Shown: positions 15,368 through 26,937, numbered from the stretch's first letter. The stretch is 64,000 bases of DNA from Xestospongia bergquistia (GCA_963965975.1 OZ014415.1:129001-193000); one strand, 5' to 3'. A program made the numbers and translations. The notes: generated from the letters alone by a model not told the origin.

Positions 15368-16254
15368 ACAGAGAGAGAGAGAGAGACAGAGAACTTAACA
15401 ATGCATATGTATTACAATATGTCTTGTAATACAACCATTAATATCTTCTTACTTTAGACACAGATCCTCCTGTGGCTTCCTTAACAGCATCAGATAAAGA
15501 TCCCAAATAAAACAACGGATGTACATCTCCATATCGTAAAGTAAATCGGCTACTAAAATAATTAAGAGCTTCCACTGAGTCGTCACAGTTAATAGGAACT
15601 AATTAGGAGTGGGTGTGGTCAAATATAGATTGACTAATACTTACTTAGAGGATCTTGGGAACCAGTTATTGTTAGATCATCTTCAAACATGTCGTCTGTA
15701 ATAACTTCTTCACTAAGTGTTTCTCGTGCATCATCATATTCACTTTCAGTATCCTCTTCATCATTGTCTTGTGACTCAACGCTAATCTGTGGGTGCGGCT
15801 CAGGTGGGTGGGGTTCCAAAGGATTAATGACTCCATTAATATCGGTTGTATTTTTATCTTGAGTGAGATCAATATGTACAGTAGGTTCAGTCAAATCAAC
15901 AATTTCTCTAAAAATTTAAATAATAATGAACATGCCCCTGTGATTACATCATAATTAACACACCCTCTATCTCTGCCAGATTCTTGTATTGGTGTTATAA
16001 CTTCTTGTGAAGTAAAGTCTTGTGGTATGATGCTATTGACGGCACTCTACATTACAAAATGACATCATCATGACATCATCTATTGTACTCACAAGTAAAT
16101 CCCAGCTGTGTTGTTCCAGTATATTGATGCATGTTCCAATGTCTTCAAGACCAGTAAATGCCTTATAAATTAAATTATACAATAATTTTATTGCATTTTT
16201 TTTAAGTTTATAACTCACTTGAAAATTAGCTAATATTTCATCTCTTGAAGACAT
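13023..16254 (-). CDS. FAF1: FAS-associated factor 1 (UBA-UAS-UBX)
   Basis: About thirteen minus-strand exons run from the ATG at 16254 to the stop at 13023. The N-terminus MSSRDEILANFQ|AFTGLEDI with ILEQHSWDLL is the UBA helix bundle. An acidic linker (ESQDNDEEDTESEYDD) follows. Then comes the UAS thioredoxin-like domain (FSSRFTLRYGDVHPLFYLGS, KPMFIYLHHDKSILSNIFCR, YLSLHYLVWAWDLT), a charged coiled coil, and the UBX domain (VAILRLRFPDGSTDQRRFLA ... FPKKD|ITQIEDVYMTLESARLFPQ, ending ETLFIEER). FAF1 binds ubiquitin through UBA and p97/VCP through UBX, acting in protein degradation and apoptosis. Oddities: a 58-bp minisatellite fills the last intron, and the intron at 14854-14900 appears to start with GC. 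The intron near 15303-15470 holds a 38-bp block shared with THOC3 plus a CT tract. It is head to head with the MutS gene. Confidence 0.95.
13142..14062. repeat. 58-bp minisatellite, ~16 copies, in last FAF1 intron
   Basis: The unit begins AATATAGAGG and ends AGTGTCCTC; the exact period is 58 (TCCTC recurs at 13195, 13253, 13311 and so on). Two unit types exist: one with AGTATTAGTATGGGACTAG and one with AGTACTACTAAGGAGACTAG. The second appears in copies 9, 11, 13 and the last, alternating with the first. The array stops about 15 bp short of the 5' splice site of the UBX exon. Confidence 0.97.
14331..14460. repeat. 11-bp tandem repeat in FAF1 intron
   Basis: About eleven imperfect copies of AAGTAGTTATT. 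It fills most of the intron between the coiled-coil exon and the UBX exon. Confidence 0.93.
14854..14900 (-). other. Probable GC-AG intron in FAF1
   Basis: On the minus strand the upstream exon ends RNIIQ|G with donor sequence AAG|GCTAGC, and the downstream exon starts after ATGAACAG as GHTDPDTLL. Only this junction keeps the frame and reproduces the IQG context of FAF1 proteins. Reading through meets an in-frame TAG at once. No GT donor nearby has the right phase. Confidence 0.7.
15301..15390 (-). repeat. (GA)n tract = (CT)n on FAF1 sense strand
   Basis: Imperfect GAGAGA with some CAGA and AAAGA. On the transcribed strand it reads CT and ends CTCTCTCAG at the 3' splice site of the exon starting RKPMFIYL. 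Confidence 0.95.
15388..15425 (-). repeat. 38-bp intronic block shared with THOC3 intron
   Basis: Identical over 38 bases to 8104-8141 when read on the minus strand (FAF1 sense). It lies between the 5' splice site and the CT tract of the same intron. It begins about 25 bases after the donor, whereas in THOC3 it begins at the donor. Confidence 0.9.
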
Positions 16255-16372
16255 GATTGCTGTGTCATCTGATGCTATGCACTGCTTACCAGTAGGTGTG
16301 TTTTTTGAATTTTACTTTTAGGTTTTACTTTTATTATTAAAACATACGGTATAGTAGGATGTTGTATTGCGC
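16255..16372. promoter_or_regulatory. Divergent promoter FAF1 / MSH1-like with NRF1-like palindrome
   Basis: Only 118 bp separate the two start codons, so both promoters must share this DNA. At 16365-16377 the minus strand reads GAGCATGCGCAAT, overlapping the MutS ATG. The same word is found in three other head-to-head spacers. It resembles the NRF1/alpha-Pal site TGCGCATGCGC. No TATA box is seen. Confidence 0.6.
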
Positions 16373-19300
16373 ATGCTCCAACCCACGTGGTTGCTTGTAG
16401 CGATGCATTGGTCTGTTTTTCTCTTATCCAGGACTTGTTGGTACAGTACTCTTCAGAGAAGATCACTACTTCTCTCTCAGTATCGTAATATTAAGGTGCA
16501 GTATCCTAACCACATCTTGTTATTTCAAGTGGGAGATTTTTACGAGATATTAGACAGTGATGCTGGTAATTAAGTGCATTAATTACAGGAGGTTGAGAAC
16601 ATTTTTGTAGAACTCGTTGCTAGCAAGACCACCCTTCGTACGTCCTTTAGAAATAACACATTATTAGCTGGTTTTCCAGTCAAATCATTAATAGAATGGC
16701 AACGTACTTTAATTGAAGCTGGTTTTCAGTTAGCTATTTGTAACCAAACATTAGAAAGGTTATCATATCTAATGTCTACAATATGTGTATTAAAACTAGT
16801 TTATTATAGAACTGAGAACAGTGGACGACTGTTTGGAAGAGAGGTAGTTCAGTTAGTAACACCTGGTACATTGTTAGAACCTCAAGGACAATATGCTAAC
16901 TATTTACTTGCTATAAAACCTGGTCCAGATGAATGTTCTGGACTAGCTTGGCTTGAGTTATCAACCTCAGAGTTTAAAGTATGTCTGTTAACAAAAGTAA
17001 TGTTGTTCGTAACAAATGTATTTCACAGGTTACTACTGCTGTTTATGATAAAATTGATGAACACATTGAAAGACTAACTCCATCAGAGGTTTAAATCAAC
17101 ATTAATAACTATTTTATTATTTAAGCTTCATTAGGTTATAATATCGGAGGAGCTTGCTCAGTTAGTTCAGGCTCCACCCACTTCAAGACATGCTTCTTTA
17201 TCATCGTCAGTGTTATCTTTATATAAATCCTCTGTACTTCGTGAATGTCATGTGACTCCTGTTCCTAACAATTGGTTTCATGAGAAACATACTTTTAAAA
17301 CATCAAAGGACCTCCAGTAAATTATAAAATATATGTTTCATTATGACTCTAACTACAGGGACCTCCTCTCTACTTTTGAAAATAAATGTTTTTCTGCATT
17401 AGAGGTAATTTAAGGAAATTATGCCTATGTTACCCTTGTTGCCTAGCAACAAGCGGCCATCGCTATATTAAACTACACTGGCCACACCCATCGTCAAACA
17501 ATGCCCTATATTCAACCACCCATACAATTCTCACATGATAGTCACATGACCATTGATACAAACACAAGACGCTCTTTAGAAATAACGATGTGAGTTTATA
17601 TTTCAGATAACATCATAATGACATCATCAATTTAGACCTCAATATAATAACACAAAAACATCAACTCTACTAGGATGTATTGATAGCACTGTCACATCGG
17701 GAGGAGCTCGATTAATTAAGAACAGATTAACGTAATAATACAAGGGACATCCTCACTATGTAATTATACTTTAATATTAGGGCTCCCTTGACTAAAGTAG
17801 AAGATATCAAAAGGTAATAATATTAGTATTAATAATAAGTAATAAATTTAGGGGCTGTACTATTATTAGACGATTTGATGTTGTCGAGTTTTTTTACATG
17901 AGACCTTGGGACACAGAACAATTACGTAATATGTTAAGATCTTGCTCAGATCTTGAGAGATTACTTCAAAAGGTATAAACCACACTTCTAGTAATAAATA
18001 CACTACACTTCCTAATAAATAAACCACACTTCCTAATTAGGTTGCAATGGGGAATGCCACATTGACAGACTTAATGTCTATTAATACAACACTCACAATG
18101 ACGAATAGTATATTTGATTTTTTAAAAGAAGCCCAATTATCATATGAGACACTGAAAATGGAACTTGGCATTGGTATAAAATCACACATGATTATAACAA
18201 CATGTTACTTACCATATAAGGTATACAGAAATATCCTGAATTGGTTCAAGAACTTACTTCAGCAATTTGTAAAGGAGATTATGGAAATTACATTCAAGAT
18301 GGTAATGTTACTATATTTAGCTGTTACTATTTATAGTAATATGACTCTAGGCTATTCTGTTGAAGTAGATGCATTACGAGGAAAAATGAGAAAAAATGAA
18401 AAAATGGTTAAAAATTTGGCAGACAAAATTATGTATTTAAAATATATTTATAAAATCATTTAACATTATCTATTATATTAGAACTGACTATCAGTTAACT
18501 AAAGTCACTGTTTCATCACATAAAGTATATTTTAGAGTGTTTGAAACAACTAGAACGCAAGCAAAAATCATTGATGCCAACCCCTCCAATTTAAAAAGGT
18601 TAATATAATCATGATGATGATGTAAGAGTGATGTCATTGATATAGAGTGGACCAGACTCAAGCAGCAGTTAGATACACGTAAGTTCTATATATAATTCAA
18701 GTATATTATTAACTATTATATAGTACTTTAAAATTACAAGAACTTAACTATGAATATCAAGAATTAACTGAACAATATAACAAACTAAAGAAAGATACCC
18801 TTTGTCATTTGTGTAATAAAGTATGTCGATTCCCTAAACATTTATCCATTTTTGTTCCATTATTCATCCATTTTAGGTATCACAGCAAATCAATGAATTA
18901 CTAACAACAGCCAATAGCCTGTCTAGACTTGATGTAGCAACAACATTAGCTCACATTGCCTTGTTAAAGGTCCAGACATACATATATTGACACATATAAC
19001 ATGTACATGGAGCTATATGGTCATATGTTGGTTATTTAACAGGGGTATACTAGACCTAATATTGTTGACAACGAGTCCGTTTTTAGAATCGAAGGAGGAT
19101 ATCATCCAGTACTTGCCGACTTACAAGAGATGACCTTTATAAACAATGATTGTGTAATGGACAGTCATTGTGTATGGATTATAACAGGACCTAATATGGG
19201 AGGTGGGCGGAGCTACATGTATTGTATTTTTAACAGTATTACAGGAAAGAGTACGTTCTTAAGACAAAATGCATTGATAGTTATCTTATCACAAGTAAGT

Positions 19301-20240
19301 TATAGTGATATTACTCACATCTATTTATGACATAGATGGGGAGTTTTGTACCTGCAAATTCAGCTACAATAAGTATGGGATATGAATTATAATTTACTGA
19401 TAATATTGTCTCTACTATTGTATATTGTCAGGTATTGTTGATAAATTATTTGCACGTATTGGTGCTAATGATAATGTTGTCAAACATATGTCAACATTTT
19501 ATAAGGAAATGAAGGAAACTGCTCATATTATATCGAGTGCTACTTCTAAATCTTTTGTCATATTAGATGAGATTGGTACTGTCTAAAATTTTTAATGATT
19601 ATCAGATTAAAATTTGACACTAGGTCGTGGAACTGCTACTTGTGAAGGACTAGCAATAGCACAATCTATACTAGAATATATTCATAATAATATTGGTAAT
19701 AAATGAAATATATTATAATAGCATCTATTAATATATCTATAATTATATAGGGTGTCGGACTTTATTAGCGACTCATTTTCATGAATTAACAGAACTATCA
19801 GTTCAATTGTCTAATATAGGTTGTTATCAAATTGTGGCTTATAAAAATAACAATGATGACCTCATAATGACTCATAAAGTTGAAGTAATAACCAGGCATA
19901 TATCCATTAATAATCATACATCCATTTATAATAGCAAATACATTCAATATTGTGATTTTATTCATCCATTTCCATTACTATAGTAACTATGCATCCATTT
20001 TTAATCCCATGTGTTCATTTATGCATCCATTTATCAATATCATTTGTCCATTTAGCCTGGACATACCAAATCATCATTTGGTATAGAAATTGCTGAACTA
20101 GCAGGAATTCCTAATGTTGTTATTTCAAGATCAAAAGTATGAATAAACAAAGTCATTTTATTGATAAATTTTAGTATATTTATATTAGCATTTACTTGGG
20201 AAGGGCCACTCATAGACTAGACAGCATTATCTTTAAATAA
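16373..20240 (+). CDS. MutS homologue of MSH1 / bacterial MutS1 type
   Basis: About twenty exons join in phase. The first begins [20 protein letters not shown] with a basic, acid-free start like a mitochondrial presequence. It runs directly into MutS domain I with the mismatch-reading motif FQVGDFYEI (bacterial GDFYELF type, Phe and Glu retained). The next junction is 16566-16610, a 45-bp intron. Then follow [28 protein letters not shown], the core domain ([39 protein letters not shown]), clamp helices, and the ATPase: [11 protein letters not shown], Walker [14 protein letters not shown] (split by a 40-bp intron), [17 protein letters not shown], Walker [21 protein letters not shown] and LLATHFHEL. 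It lacks the MSH6-type N-terminal extension and MSH4/5 features. Likely mitochondrial DNA mismatch repair (inference). The final exon has two possible acceptors, ending at about 20215 or 20240. Confidence 0.88.
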
Positions 20241-20599
20241 AATAATATCTAAATTGAACATGTGTGGTGATTTATTTTCATGTGATGTTTAAATAAAGTC
20301 ATGTGATATGTACTGACTGATCATGTGATAGTTGCTCTATGATCATGTGACAAATATTCTATTGTCATGTGATCTACTAGTCATGTTGACATGTACTAAC
20401 TTATCATGTCAGTCCAACATCAGTGTTGACATATTTATGATGTGGATTGTTCAATTTCTTATTGAAGTCTGACCTGTTCAATAAATAAATTTGGAGAGCT
20501 ATTATTTAAAAAAACTTACACTGTATCCAATTTTTGGTGAAAAACAGGCAATCTAGGTCTAAAAATAATTCATTAAATTAACTTCATAAAATGGGGGAC
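20241..20599. repeat. Convergent 3' spacer with phased TCATGTGA octamers
   Basis: This lies between the MutS stop and the stop of the minus-strand membrane protein. Five exact TCATGTGA copies start at 20278, 20299, 20321, 20343 and 20365, i.e. every 21-22 bp, with degenerate copies after. Otherwise AT-rich with no coding signal. Confidence 0.85.
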
Positions 20600-21364
20600 T
20601 TACTCAGCCTTCCTTGAGCCTATGTTCATGTATAAATGAGATGGTTTAGGAATTTCTGCAGTGTAGTAATGTTCTGATTCAGGAGAATTGGCTCTATATC
20701 GCTTTTCAGAATTTTCAAGTCGATCTTCGTTTGGTAGACCAAACGTTTTTAATTCATTCAATGAGAAACTTCTTCGTACATTAGAATTTCCTGGTTGTAC
20801 TTGATTTAATATACCTACACTAACTAGTCCACGTTGTAAACTCTTTGCTTTAGGAATAGGGAGATCATATTCACTGATATCATCAGATGAGTCAGATTCC
20901 TGATGTAATACAGGTGCTTTTGATGGCTTGACGCTAACAGGTGGTGGAAGTGGTTTTCTGGGTGCAGGGACATCTAAGTCTACTGCAAAGCTTGAAGAAA
21001 CGTCAAGACTATCATCATTTTTATTAGATCCATTGTTGTTTCTCACATAACGAATAACTGTTGAAACTGGACTTGAGTGAACACTGTTATCAACTGTCAT
21101 TGTTGCATTTTCAGGATCATGTTGAAGACTAAGTTGGACTTTATGTCCAACACCAACACTTCTACAAACACAGCATGCTATACACATACCAGAGATACAA
21201 CCCAGGAACAGACCAAATACAAAGCTACCTATAACAATGCTAGTAATCTCATATATTTCGAAGTGTTTACCATGACTGTCACCATCACCATCACCGTCAC
21301 CATCACCGCTGTGACAGTAAGCAAAAGAGATTTGTAGTATAAAAACTAATAGAAAATATAACAT
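20600..21364 (-). CDS. Small single-pass membrane protein with tyrosine motifs (unrecognised)
   Basis: A single exon of ~254 residues. The signal peptide MLYFLLVFILQISFAYC is followed by a very short ectodomain of ~25 residues containing a DG repeat (GDGDGDGDGD). Next is a membrane helix (TSIVIGSFVFGLFLGCISGM) and a cluster of juxtamembrane cysteines (CIACCVC) suited to palmitoylation. The ~190-residue tail is proline/serine-rich, with PRKPLPPPV (SH3-like ligand) and tyrosine motifs EYDLPIP, HYYTAEIP and HLYMNIG, the last a YxN site. There is also RRSFSLNEL, a basophilic kinase-like site. The layout is that of a transmembrane adaptor (compare LAT/PAG-type proteins), but no homology is visible and I assign no name. 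ATG chosen at 21364: it is the first ATG in frame and opens the signal peptide. Confidence 0.75.
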   Translation of the reverse strand: MLYFLLVFILQISFAYCHSGDGDGDGDGDSHGKHFEIYEITSIVIGSFVFGLFLGCISGMCIACCVCRSVGVGHKVQLSLQHDPENATMTVDNSVHSSPVSTVIRYVRNNNGSNKNDDSLDVSSSFAVDLDVPAPRKPLPPPVSVKPSKAPVLHQESDSSDDISEYDLPIPKAKSLQRGLVSVGILNQVQPGNSNVRRSFSLNELKTFGLPNEDRLENSEKRYRANSPESEHYYTAEIPKPSHLYMNIGSRKAE

Positions 21365-21635
21365 TTTTAACTGCAAACTTCAATAGAAAGTCTGCAAATA
21401 TTACACGAGACACTACTATATATTTAGACTGTAATAGTTTGTTTTCAACCACACTTCCATAAAAGGTACACAACTTAGATGGTTTCATAAACACTCTAGT
21501 CAATTACCATTATCTCTTAAATCAACAAAATGCAAATTAATAAGTTTAATGTATAAACTATCACTCCATATTGCTGTGTTGTAGTTTGTTATTGATATAA
21601 GTTAACATCCAATGATATAGTTTCATTTTTCATCT

Positions 21636-24600
21636 TTAAGTAGTTATTTCTATACAATAAATATTATTGTTACGACATCCAACAATTACATAATTATGTA
21701 TAACTACTGGTGATGAAAAGATATTACTAGGGAGTTCCCCTTGGACTAGGATATACCCGCTTGTAGCATGTATCAGATAGATGGTGCCTTTTGAAGTACA
21801 TACGCATAATACATCATCAGTGGTCACATGACCAAGTGATGGTATACTATAGACTTCACTATTTAGTTGAGTCTTCCATTTCAGGGTGTAGTCCCTTTTT
21901 ATTACATTCCAGGAGTACATGTGATTATCATGTGACCCACAGAACAAAACAAACTCATTAGATGTGGGCGTTGTTACAGCAACAACACATGATGTAAAAA
22001 TGGGTCCATTTGTTTGTAAAGTGGTAATCTAGCAACAATATTAATTAATTGAATGAAACACAGGGTCACTTACTAATTCTCCCTTGTCTGATAAAATATA
22101 CAAAGATCCATTAACACAGCCACAGGCTATAGTATTATCTGGTAGAACACAGGGAGATGAAAAGATAGGTTTCTGACAAAGATAACTCCAAGCCTCTTTG
22201 CCATTGTCCTAAACATTTGTATCATTTTATTACCAATATTTTATTCCAATACTTACTACAGATACTGCTACTATCCTTCCTTTCAAAGTGGCTGTAACAG
22301 CAATGGAGCCATCTTGGGAAAAAGAAGTGGAACTAAAACAAGGCCCACTTCCTAAGTGAATCTGGTAGACAGTCTGTTTCAACTATGACATCATAATGAT
22401 ATCATCACAATATCACCAGTATAAGAAACTCACAGAAATATTAACAGCATACAAATGTCCATCATGTGAGCCAAACCAGATATCCCCAGTATTATAATGA
22501 GCAATAGGAGTTGATTTGATAGGATCCTTAATACTGTACCCACTAGTTGTATAGCACCAATGAAGACTTCCTGAAATGGTCTTTAACACATATAGACAAC
22601 CATCATAACATCCTGAAACATCTGTTAGTGTATTGTAACACTTCTTTATTAGACAAACCTATTGCAACATATTGTCCGCAGTTTGATAAACAAGGTGAAC
22701 TCTCTATTCTATCTTGTAGCTGTGTTCTCCATTTAATTGTTCCATTTGATGTTTCTATTGCTATTACTTGCCCTGAATGAGATCCTATATAAATACAGTG
22801 ACTGGAATTGTCCTTAACAACTAAAGGGGAGGAGTCTACACAGCCTCCTGTGGGGACAACCCATTTCTCCTTGAGTCCCAGTACTGATATATCATCTCCT
22901 ATGTTGGATGGGTTAAGTATAAAAGGGTGGAGTCTAGATAATCATAGATAACAATAATAAATTAAATTTATTATTTACCTTCCGTATATAGATGTTAATC
23001 CTCTTTGACACCAAATAATATCATTTTCTGAAGTAATCAATTTCTTAGATTGAGGGATATCCTCATCTTCTAGTGCTCTTTTAACTCCAACCACATTACC
23101 ATAGCAACCGATGACATCACCACTCTTCAATATATCATAACTTTTATAAATGGCGTCAAAAAGAAATTCAGTTAGGAATAATTCAAAGATAGCAGTTACC
23201 ATAGAGTCCTCTAATATGGCCTGCTTCTCTTGTAATAAATTCATCATACGCACAATATCAAATGAAGTAAGACCTTGATCCAGTAACTTTATATCATTCC
23301 TCACAATATTGTCTCCATTGATGACAGATATACACTGGATTACAAGGTCTTGCCAATCTCTAACATCTTTAATTTTATCTTTTAATGGAGAATGTCTCTT
23401 TGTTAATAGAGATTGTACAGCTCTGACATTTAGTTTACCTAGAGGTCAAAGGGATACATCCTAACTGCTATCTAATTTAGGATGTTATTATAGGATAATT
23501 GCTACTAAATTTATCATAAATATGACCATATTGAAAGCTGATAATAATATGATGTTAGTGTGTGTATTAACAAGACATGATGTCATTTAGTGATGTCTAC
23601 TAGCAACTCAATGGCTGACCATGGCTATTGAGAGGTAACTCTTCTACACACATAAGGTGATCTGGGATTTGAGTACTAGGTAATAATGTGTTTATTTCTT
23701 GTAAAACTTGTTCCTTAAACCTGTCAGGCAATATTGTTATAGCGGGAACAACAATTGCTATTAATTGAGGTGGGTGTGGCTCATCAATATAGATCACATG
23801 ACATGATTTAATTAACACAGACTCTGTAAATATCTAAACAATAATAATGATAAGTCATTGTATTATATTGTTGCCATAGTAACCTGTTCAATGAGATCTA
23901 AGTTAATACGATGACCACGCCTCTTAATTTGTCGATCAGTTCGTCCCATAATGTAGACCTGTCCATTTTCATTACAATAACCTATATCTCTGCTATTACG
24001 TAATGTTCCTGGAACAAGATAGGGTTCATTACCAAGGCAACATACCCGAGAGGACCCTCCTATAATCAAAATTTAATTAATACATAGTTTAAACTCATGC
24101 TAACCTAAATATACTGTTCCAGAACCTTGTCCCTTGACCACACTACCTTCATCATCACGTAACTCAATATCTGTTCCTAATAATGGGTCACCAATGGCAA
24201 CCATTACATCGTTTTGGTGGGTGTGGTCAAGAGAGAGCTCCTGACATGTGGCCCAACTTGATACTTCTGTAATACCATAGATGTTAAAAATACGAGTTGT
24301 GTTCTATATGATTACCATGGTAACATTTATCACCATGACAACTATCTGTGTACCTCAGGTGATTTCCATTGTTTCAATGTATTAAGTTGAGGACACATTT
24401 CTCCTCCAAATGCTAATATACGAATACTAGACCATGCCCCCAATATTTGGTCATTAATTACTTCCCGAGGTAATTGTCTTACGAGAGAGGGTGTGGCTTG
24501 TAGTATAGTAATCTGATGTCTTGATAAAATAATCCATGAAAATAAACGTGATGATATCTTAACAATTTCTGGAACAATAACAAGACATGCCCCTGTACTT

Positions 24601-25605
24601 AGTGCCATAAATATCTAATAACAAATGGTGTCATCATGAATCATAATAATACATACCTCCACTACAGAAGGGTCAAAGGTCAAGGGGGCAGCATTGAGGA
24701 CCCTATCATTATGAGTCAATTTAAACCTCATCCTGAGGTCTACAATATTAGGAACAATACAACAGTGTGGTACCCAAACCTGTTTGGGTAAACCAGTTGT
24801 ACCAGTTGTGTGAACAAGATAAGCCAGACCAGTGGGTGCAGAGACACATTGACATAGTGACAGAGTATGTTCCTTTTTTTGCAGACCCAAGTCCTTTAAT
24901 GGTTTGCTTATTAGTAACTGATTAACACTTTGATAACAGGGAACTAACTCATAGCATCTACTGCATAGACTGATACTTGAACAGCCTTCAGACTGAGTCT
25001 GTTGGAATGGGAGTGAGTCTAGAGACATCAGTAGAAATCCATATTGTAATAGTTCAATTGATAATGTAGTACATTTAGTCATTACCCAATCTTGTGCTAA
25101 AAAATCCTATTAATTAAACAATAATTATCTTCTTAACCACACCTACTCACATCAATTAACGAAATCTCAATTAAAATATTTCTTATTCCACTGTTTTTAA
25201 TTGTTGACCACACCCACTCAGATGGACTACTAGTAGAGAGTGGACAATAGGCTGCAGGTATTGCTAGAATACTAACAATGACATCATAATGACATCATTA
25301 TAACATACATTGATATACCTCAATATAGCTGCTGTTGTATTTGGGCAATTATGTGCATAAAGACCAATTAAAAAAGGTCGACCCTGTAATTAGATAAATA
25401 ATAAATATTAAACACAGCAGAACATAACTGTGTTTGAATTGCCATAGCAACCAGACAGTAACGATCGTAGGCAGCACGCTAACGAGGTGGCTATTTTCTT
25501 TAAATATGAGTATGTCCACATGACTGGAGATGGTTGAAGATCGTCCCATATCAAACAAACAGATGTATCATATTCTGTATCAACTAATAACTCCAATAGT
25601 GACAT
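21636..25605 (-). CDS. AASDH: AASDH: adenylation, carrier and PQQ beta-propeller protein
   Basis: Minus strand, many short exons. The N-terminal adenylate-forming domain shows YLVHTTGTTGLPKQVWVPH (the ATP loop), LTFDPSVVEIFMALSTGACL, LAFGGEMCP, IYGITEVSSWATC and GRTDRQIKRRGHRINLDLIE. A carrier region follows (LLDQGLTSFDIVRMMNLL), with a serine where 4'-phosphopantetheine is attached. The C-terminal half is a PQQ-type propeller (SHDGHLYAVN-like blades), ending FCGSHDNHMYSWNV, NIFSSPVVIHNYVIVGCRNN and IYCIEITT. This is the unusual architecture of AASDH (ACSF4), named for a role suggested in lysine catabolism; in animals the real substrate is debated. Start ATG at 25605 (MSLLELLVDTEYD). It is divergent from the protease-like fragment at 25724. 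Exon joins in 23300-23830 are my reading: donor at about 23630 after NSHG, continuing KLNVRAV. Confidence 0.93.
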
Positions 25606-25723
25606 TGTTATTAGAGTGCCATTAGCTGGAGAAGGTTAGCATTCAATTTTTAACCCTTTTGTTCAATACTGGTCCACGCATGCGCAAACTATATACGCGT
25701 ATTGGTGGAATAAAATTATAGCC
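25606..25723. promoter_or_regulatory. Divergent promoter AASDH / USP-like with NRF1-like palindrome
   Basis: This 118-bp spacer contains GCATGCGCAA at 25678-25687, the same core as in three other head-to-head spacers of the window. ATACGCG follows about ten bases later. Confidence 0.55.
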
Positions 25724-26385
25724 ATGCTGTTTTACATCATATTACAGCCTCCTTGTATCACCAACACAGCTAGTAATTGCTATGTTAGTGGTGTCCTCCA
25801 GTGTCTGATGAACCACTCTATTTTTTTAGAATTCCTGTAATCAACCAGCAAACATACATGTTGTGAATGTACAAAGTCAGGTATAATATTTTAAAGTTAA
25901 AAAAATTCAAATTAATGCAAACTTATGCTGTCACACAGGAGTATGTTTACTAAAGCTATTACTAAACTTATACAACATGTACAGTTATAACAGTGGTACA
26001 NNNNNNNNNNNNNNNNNNNNNNNNNNNNNNNNNNNNNNNNNNNNNNNNNNNNNNNNNNNNNNNNNNNNNNNNNNNNNNNNNNNNNNNNNNNNNNNNNNNN
26101 NNNNNNNNNNNNNNNNNNNNNNNNNNNNNNNNNNNNNNNNNNNNNNNNNNNNNNNNNNNNNNNNNNNNNNNNNNNNNNNNNNNNNNNNNNNNNNNNNNNN
26201 ACAACACTTTCGTCAGAATCTCTTGTTCAAACTCTATCAAGTAAAAGAGACAATTACAATAAATATCAGAGCTTATTATTGAAAACAGATACACATGAAT
26301 CATTTGTTCCTGATAGATACCAAGACGTTCATGAGTATTATGTTCAACTAGTCAATAATTTAACTGAATTATTTGATGCAAGATA
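25724..26385 (+). pseudogene. N-terminal part of a divergent ubiquitin-specific protease, interrupted by an assembly gap
   Basis: From the ATG at 25724 the frame reads TNTASNCYVSGVLQCLMNHS, matching the USP Cys-box pattern (N..CY...LQ.L) with the catalytic cysteine. A canonical donor after EFL (about 25838) and an acceptor at about 25940 continue SMFTKAITKLIQH. After the N run the frame reads SLVQTLSSKRDNYNKYQSLL and RYQDVHEYYVQLVNNLTELF, which resembles the USP QQDAxEF box. It then stops at 26383-26385. The second half of a USP domain (zinc ribbon, His box) is not found in the next 2 kb. So this is a truncated gene or pseudogene, or its remaining exons escaped me because of the gap. Family call rests on two short motifs. 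Confidence 0.45.
26001..26200. other. Assembly gap (200 N)
   Basis: A run of exactly 200 N from 26001 to 26200, probably a scaffold join of arbitrary length inside the USP-like gene. Confidence 0.99.
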
Positions 26386-26937
26386 AGGCCTTGTATCGCA
26401 TTTTAAAATGTTTATTATTGACTATATACAGCTAGGACAAAACAACTAGTAGAACAAAATTTTCTAATGATTGGATGGAAACAGGTTACAATTCAGTAAT
26501 ATTTTTATCAGCTATCTGACTCATTTTATCACAGTGACATGTAACAAATGCAATTACAGCAACAGTAAGACACAGACTAGTAGTGTGTGCTTGTATTGAA
26601 AACACATGTTAGTAATGATATTAAGAGTGATACTCAATATTATGTTGAACAGGGTAAGAGTCTTTAGGTAATGTTTTTTATTTCTTAATCCTCTATAAAA
26701 TTAAAATATGATAAAAATTATTATAATTAGTAGTGTTTGTTCTAGTTTGCTTAAGTAGGACTAGTTTTATTCTTAGCCATTAAAAGTATAACTTTAGTTT
26801 TGATTATTTTAAGTTCGTCGATGCCAAGTAATCATATTCATAGTTGCCGTTAATGATATTCATAAGCGACATGGTCCACGCCCCACAAGAGCATGAAGAC
26901 AAAATCTTACGTACATATAAAAAGAAACTTGAACAGT

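Noticed and set aside
16560..16612. Apparent frame break in the MutS gene after [11 protein letters not shown], with a 23-bp GT-AG segment that shifts the frame
   Set aside because: Using the next acceptor (ATTTTTGTAG ending at 16610) gives a normal 45-bp intron and restores the frame, so no pseudogene or micro-intron is needed.
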